From contig NZ_BAABHJ010000040.1 of assembly GCF_039542035.1 (NCBI RefSeq), positions 496,001-560,000 of the forward strand: a stretch of DNA of 64,000 bases, in the 5' to 3' direction. The position numbers and the translations under genes are program-made. Of this stretch, positions 61,260 to 64,000 are shown piece by piece (within the stretch, counting starts at the first letter, position 1; every line of letters starts with the position of its first letter). This DNA is from Actinoallomurus liliacearum. Lineage in GTDB: Bacteria; Actinomycetota; Actinomycetes; Streptosporangiales; Streptosporangiaceae. Below the pieces are notes generated by a model. The model was not told where the DNA came from. It ran no database searches and was given only the letters and a program-made list of their open reading frames with translations.

Positions 61260-62215
61260 GTCGGGGACTCGACGGCCGGCCCGCCCTCGGAGCCCGGCTC
61301 CGGGGGCGCGGCCGTACGGGGACGGCGCTCCGTCGACACGACGAGCCCGACCCCGAGGATGATGACCAGTCCGCCGGCGAGGATCGTCCACGAGGCGTGC
61401 TCGCCGGCGAACGCCACGCCGAGCAGCACCGCCACCGCCGGATTGACGTACGCGTACGTCCCGACGAGCGAGATCGGTGCGTTGCCGAGCAGCCAGACGT
61501 ACGACGTGAAGGCCACGAGCGAGCCGAAAACGATCAGGTAGGCCAGGCCCAGCCAGGACGCCCGCGAGACCTCGCCGACGTGCAGCGCCTCCCCGCGCCC
61601 GAACCCGGCGGCGAGCAGGGCGAGCCCGCCCGCGGCCATCTCGTACACGCTGGCGGCGAAGGGGTTCTCCGGCATCGGCAGCCGGGAGGACAGGAACGAT
61701 CCGATCGACCACGACAGCGACGCGAGCAGGATCACGACCACACCGGTCACGTCGCCCGAGCCGCCGCCGTGCGTGAGGGTCAGCAGCGCCAGCCCGCCGA
61801 AGCCGACGAGCACCCCGCCGACGGTCGCCGCCGGCGGCCGGTCGCCCGTGCTCACCCGGAACACCACCAGCCACAGCGGAACGCTCGCGACGAGCAGCGC
61901 GGCCAGGCCCGAGGACATGTGCTGCTCGGCGATGCCGACCATGCCGTTGCCGCCGGTCAGCAGCAACAGGCCGATGAGGGCGGCCGTGCCGAGACGGCGC
62001 CACGGCACGCGCAGCACGGAGGGGCCCCGCAGGATCGCGAGGACGGCGGCGAGCACGACGGCGGCGACGACGAAGCGGATCCCGGCGCCGATCAGCGGCG
62101 GCATCGTCTGGACGACGTAGTGGATGCCGAGGTAGGTCGAGCCCCAGACGACGTAGACGATCGGCAGGGCCACCCAGGTCAACGGCGGACGTGAGTCATG
62201 AGTCTGTGTGGTCAT
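61244..62215 (-). CDS. EamA-family transporter
   Basis: This 323-residue protein is polytopic with about ten transmembrane helices in two EamA repeats (LPIVYVVWGSTYLGIHYVV, and SIGSFLSSRLPMPENPFAA then MAAGGLALLAAGF, with LAYLIVFGSLVAFTSYVWLLGNAPISLVGTYAYVNPAVAVLLG in the second). The signature matches drug/metabolite exporters of the RhaT/YdcZ type. It probably exports amino acids or drugs. The 3' end overlaps hisC by 16 bases on the opposite strand. Confidence 0.94.
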   Translation of the reverse strand: MTTQTHDSRPPLTWVALPIVYVVWGSTYLGIHYVVQTMPPLIGAGIRFVVAAVVLAAVLAILRGPSVLRVPWRRLGTAALIGLLLLTGGNGMVGIAEQHMSSGLAALLVASVPLWLVVFRVSTGDRPPAATVGGVLVGFGGLALLTLTHGGGSGDVTGVVVILLASLSWSIGSFLSSRLPMPENPFAASVYEMAAGGLALLAAGFGRGEALHVGEVSRASWLGLAYLIVFGSLVAFTSYVWLLGNAPISLVGTYAYVNPAVAVLLGVAFAGEHASWTILAGGLVIILGVGLVVSTERRPRTAAPPEPGSEGGPAVESPTQARR

Positions 62216-62340
62216 GGCTCATTACACGGTAGTGGGTGCGACCTTCTTCGCGCCACGCTCTTTTCCGACCTCGAGCCCACGGAGCCGGCCATTCGGGCAT
62301 GCGGCGCGAAGAGGCCGTTCACCCGGCGAGACGTCGCGGT

Positions 62341-63027
62341 TCAGCCGCAGACGTAGTCGAAGGCGCCCGAGGCCCGCAGGCCCGGCCCGCCCGACTGGAC
62401 GATCTCCAGAGTGGCGACCGCGTGCAGGGTCCCGTCGCCCCTGACCGTCCAGCGCAGCGGGACCTGGACCGAGTGCTGCCCCTTGCGCACGCTCTCGGAC
62501 AGGACTCCGGAGACCTGGCCGTCGCTGCGCCGCCAGCGGTACCTCACGTCGCCGTACCCGCCGTTGGTCCGGATCGTCCCCACGAGCCGTACGGTCGTGT
62601 CGCAGGACTGGACCGAGGTCGGCGCGCTCACGCTCACGCTCGTCACCGTGACGCCGGGACCGCCACGGAGCAGCCACCACACGACCAGGCCGGCGAGCAC
62701 GGCGACGCCCAGGGTCAGCAGGCCGCCGACGATCCGTCGCCCGAGCCGCCGGCGCCGCCCGGACCCGCTCCACTTCTTCGCGACCTCGGGCGGGACGCCG
62801 GGCCCGAACCGCAGCGTCACCCCGTCCCGGGACCGCTCCGGAGCCGCGTACGGCACGACGTCTCCGGGTTCACGGGTGGCCGACGCCAGGGTCTCGTCGG
62901 AGTCACGCCGGTTCCCCTCGGAGTCCCGCCAGGCCTCGTCCAGGTCGCGCCATGTCTCGTCCGTGTCGCGCCGGGTCCCGTCCGTGTCGCGCCGGGTCCC
63001 GTCCGTGTCGCGTCGGGTCTCGTCCAT
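62341..63027 (-). CDS. Membrane protein with heptad-repeat N-terminus and beta ectodomain
   Basis: This 228-residue protein begins with about six seven-residue repeats (TRRDTDG, TRRDTDG, TWRDLDE, AWRDSEG, NRRDSDE type). A basic segment precedes one transmembrane helix (GGLLTLGVAVLAGLVVWWLL, about residues 95-115). The C-terminal ectodomain (VTSVSVSAPTSVQSCDTTVRLVGTI, VSGVLSESVRKGQHSVQVPLRWT, GAFDYVCG) has one likely disulfide. It lies three bases after the Ser/Thr kinase gene and its ectodomain resembles that of the kinase, so it is probably a cotranscribed co-receptor or substrate. Confidence 0.8.
   Translation of the reverse strand: MDETRRDTDGTRRDTDGTRRDTDETWRDLDEAWRDSEGNRRDSDETLASATREPGDVVPYAAPERSRDGVTLRFGPGVPPEVAKKWSGSGRRRRLGRRIVGGLLTLGVAVLAGLVVWWLLRGGPGVTVTSVSVSAPTSVQSCDTTVRLVGTIRTNGGYGDVRYRWRRSDGQVSGVLSESVRKGQHSVQVPLRWTVRGDGTLHAVATLEIVQSGGPGLRASGAFDYVCG
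62942..63021 (-). repeat. 21-bp tandem repeats at the gene start
   Basis: About four near-identical in-frame 21-bp units (CGTGTCGCGCCGGGTCCCGTC on the plus strand) encode the RRDTDGT heptads at the very N-terminus of the membrane protein. They are a likely site of length variation. Confidence 0.85.
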
Positions 63028-63030
63028 GTG

Positions 63031-64000
63031 TCATCCCCCTCCCGTCGCAGGGCACTGTCCGGATCCCTTGGCCGAGAGGCCGCGGGAGGAGGCCACGGCG
63101 GTCACCGTGCCGGCGCATCGCTGGACCGACCCGGTGACCTGCACCTGGTGGTCGCCGGGTCCCCGCACGCTCGTCGTGCCGCCGGACCCGGACAGCTCCC
63201 CGGAGGAGAAGCTCACCGTGACGTCCACGGTCCCGGGGCCGCTGACCGTCACGGTGACGGTCGCCGTCACCGGATAACCCGCGGCCGCGGCGCCGTCCGG
63301 GGCCGAGCCGACGCTGACGCCGTCGACGCGGAGGTCCGTGACCGTCGTGGCGACGCTCGCGCTGGGGGTGGGCTTGGGGACCACGACCACGGGCTTGGTC
63401 GGGCCCTCGGCCGGAGCGGTCGTCGTGCCGGGAGAGCCGGTGGTCGGTGTCGTCGTCTCGGACGAGGGTGTCGACCCGGTCGGCGTGGCACTGTCCGACG
63501 GCGTCGTGCTCGGCGACGGCGAGGCGGTGTCGCCGGGAGAGGGGCCCGGCTCGGCCACCACGGACGGCGTCGAGGTCGCGGTCGTGCCGGCGCCGAGGCG
63601 GTGGTGGGAGCCGGCCAGGACGTACGCCCCGCCACCGCCGGCCAGCAGCGCGCCGACCGCCATCCCGGCCACCACCATGAGACGGCTCTTGCCGAGGCGC
63701 GTCAGCGCCAGCGCCGTGCCGCCGGTGGGGATGGGCCGGGCGAGGGGGAACAGGTAGGCCAGCAGGGCGGCGAGGGCCGCCAGGCGGACCCGGCCGCGCT
63801 CCTCCCAGCCCGGGCCGTAGCCGGCGATCGCCGCGTCCTCGAGCTCGGCGAGGAACGCCTCGGCCGACGCCGGCCGGTCGGCGAAGTCCTTGGCGAGGCC
63901 GCGCGTCACCAGGCCGCGCAGCTCCACCGGGACCCGGTCGACCGGGATCGGGTCGAGGCGGTGCGCGGCGGCCAGCGCCCACAGCCCCTCGACCGGGTAG
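63031..64000 (-). CDS. Ser/Thr protein kinase, C-terminal part (truncated at window end)
   Basis: The frame is open to the end of the window; its start lies outside. The visible residues begin YPVEGLWALAAAHRL and include the kinase C-lobe signature PVELRGLVTRGLAKDFADRPASAEAFLAEL, then a juxtamembrane helix, transmembrane segments (ARLAALAALLAYLFPLA and LMVVAGMAVGALLAGGGGAYVLA), a Ser/Thr/Pro stalk and an extracytoplasmic beta domain ending CAGTVTAVASSRG...GQC. It would be a PknB-like receptor kinase. The next gene follows within three bases. Confidence 0.9.
   Translation of the reverse strand, partial: YPVEGLWALAAAHRLDPIPVDRVPVELRGLVTRGLAKDFADRPASAEAFLAELEDAAIAGYGPGWEERGRVRLAALAALLAYLFPLARPIPTGGTALALTRLGKSRLMVVAGMAVGALLAGGGGAYVLAGSHHRLGAGTTATSTPSVVAEPGPSPGDTASPSPSTTPSDSATPTGSTPSSETTTPTTGSPGTTTAPAEGPTKPVVVVPKPTPSASVATTVTDLRVDGVSVGSAPDGAAAAGYPVTATVTVTVSGPGTVDVTVSFSSGELSGSGGTTSVRGPGDHQVQVTGSVQRCAGTVTAVASSRGLSAKGSGQCPATGGG

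Overview
The window is chromosomal DNA from a high-GC, Gram-positive, probably sporulating filamentous actinomycete. The evidence is the strong G/C third-position bias in most genes, frequent GTG and TTG starts, lipobox lipoproteins, a Streptomyces-type spore-associated protein, a chaplin-like secreted protein, many one-off regulators, and a serine/threonine kinase with an extracellular domain. I would place it loosely near the Streptosporangiales, but the window has no marker that settles the genus.

Left edge (1-5.25 kb): visibly more A/T-rich DNA carries a tightly overlapping three-gene operon: a DUF4297/Cap4-like nuclease, a winged-helix middle protein and a Rad50/SMC-like ABC ATPase. This is the layout of ABC-three-component conflict systems. 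The region ends at a 5'-truncated copy of tRNA-Ser(GCU), which still has its terminator. That is what the far end of an island integrated into the 3' half of a tRNA gene looks like, so the system is probably island cargo.

5.4-24.8 kb, mostly host-like DNA: a LysR/SDR divergon with a clear palindromic operator, an orphan zinc-type anti-sigma factor, an aldo/keto reductase, an adenosine deaminase-like protein, a secreted chaplin-like protein beside an NlpC/P60 hydrolase, a degenerate response regulator, a cyanophycinase/cyanophycin synthetase operon, a short class III cyclase-like protein, an ECF sigma factor fused to a membrane anchor and ectodomain, a secreted phospholipase D-like protein and a LuxR regulator.

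24.9-31.7 kb is an accessory patch around an intact tRNA-Arg(ACG). The 3' half of this tRNA recurs twice downstream, the second time inside a 161-bp direct repeat. The segments between copies hold small hypothetical genes, a roughly 155-bp nested inverted repeat, and an expanding-repeat protein that ends in a phage/ICE-type zinc motif. Beyond them are a lipoprotein, a SapA-like protein and a small dual-specificity phosphatase.

31.7-48.8 kb is a metabolic and regulatory patchwork: TetR/NmrA and XRE/alcohol dehydrogenase divergons, a serine hydrolase, SMP-30, GNAT proteins, two RibD/DHFR-type reductases (one coupled to a separate deaminase ORF), a protoglobin, a YCII-domain protein and a BlaC-like class A beta-lactamase.

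48.8-64 kb is rich in signalling and surface functions: a membrane-anchored receiver protein, a STAS/RsbW-type pair, an AAA+ (ClpB-D2-like)/radical-SAM/FHA operon with overlapping genes, two lipoproteins, an NfeD/flotillin pair, a NrtR-like Nudix regulator, an MscS-related membrane protein, hisC, an EamA transporter, and a Ser/Thr kinase (cut by the window end) followed by a membrane protein with a similar ectodomain. The two best candidates for little-described systems are the ABC-three-component operon and the AAA+/radical-SAM/FHA operon.
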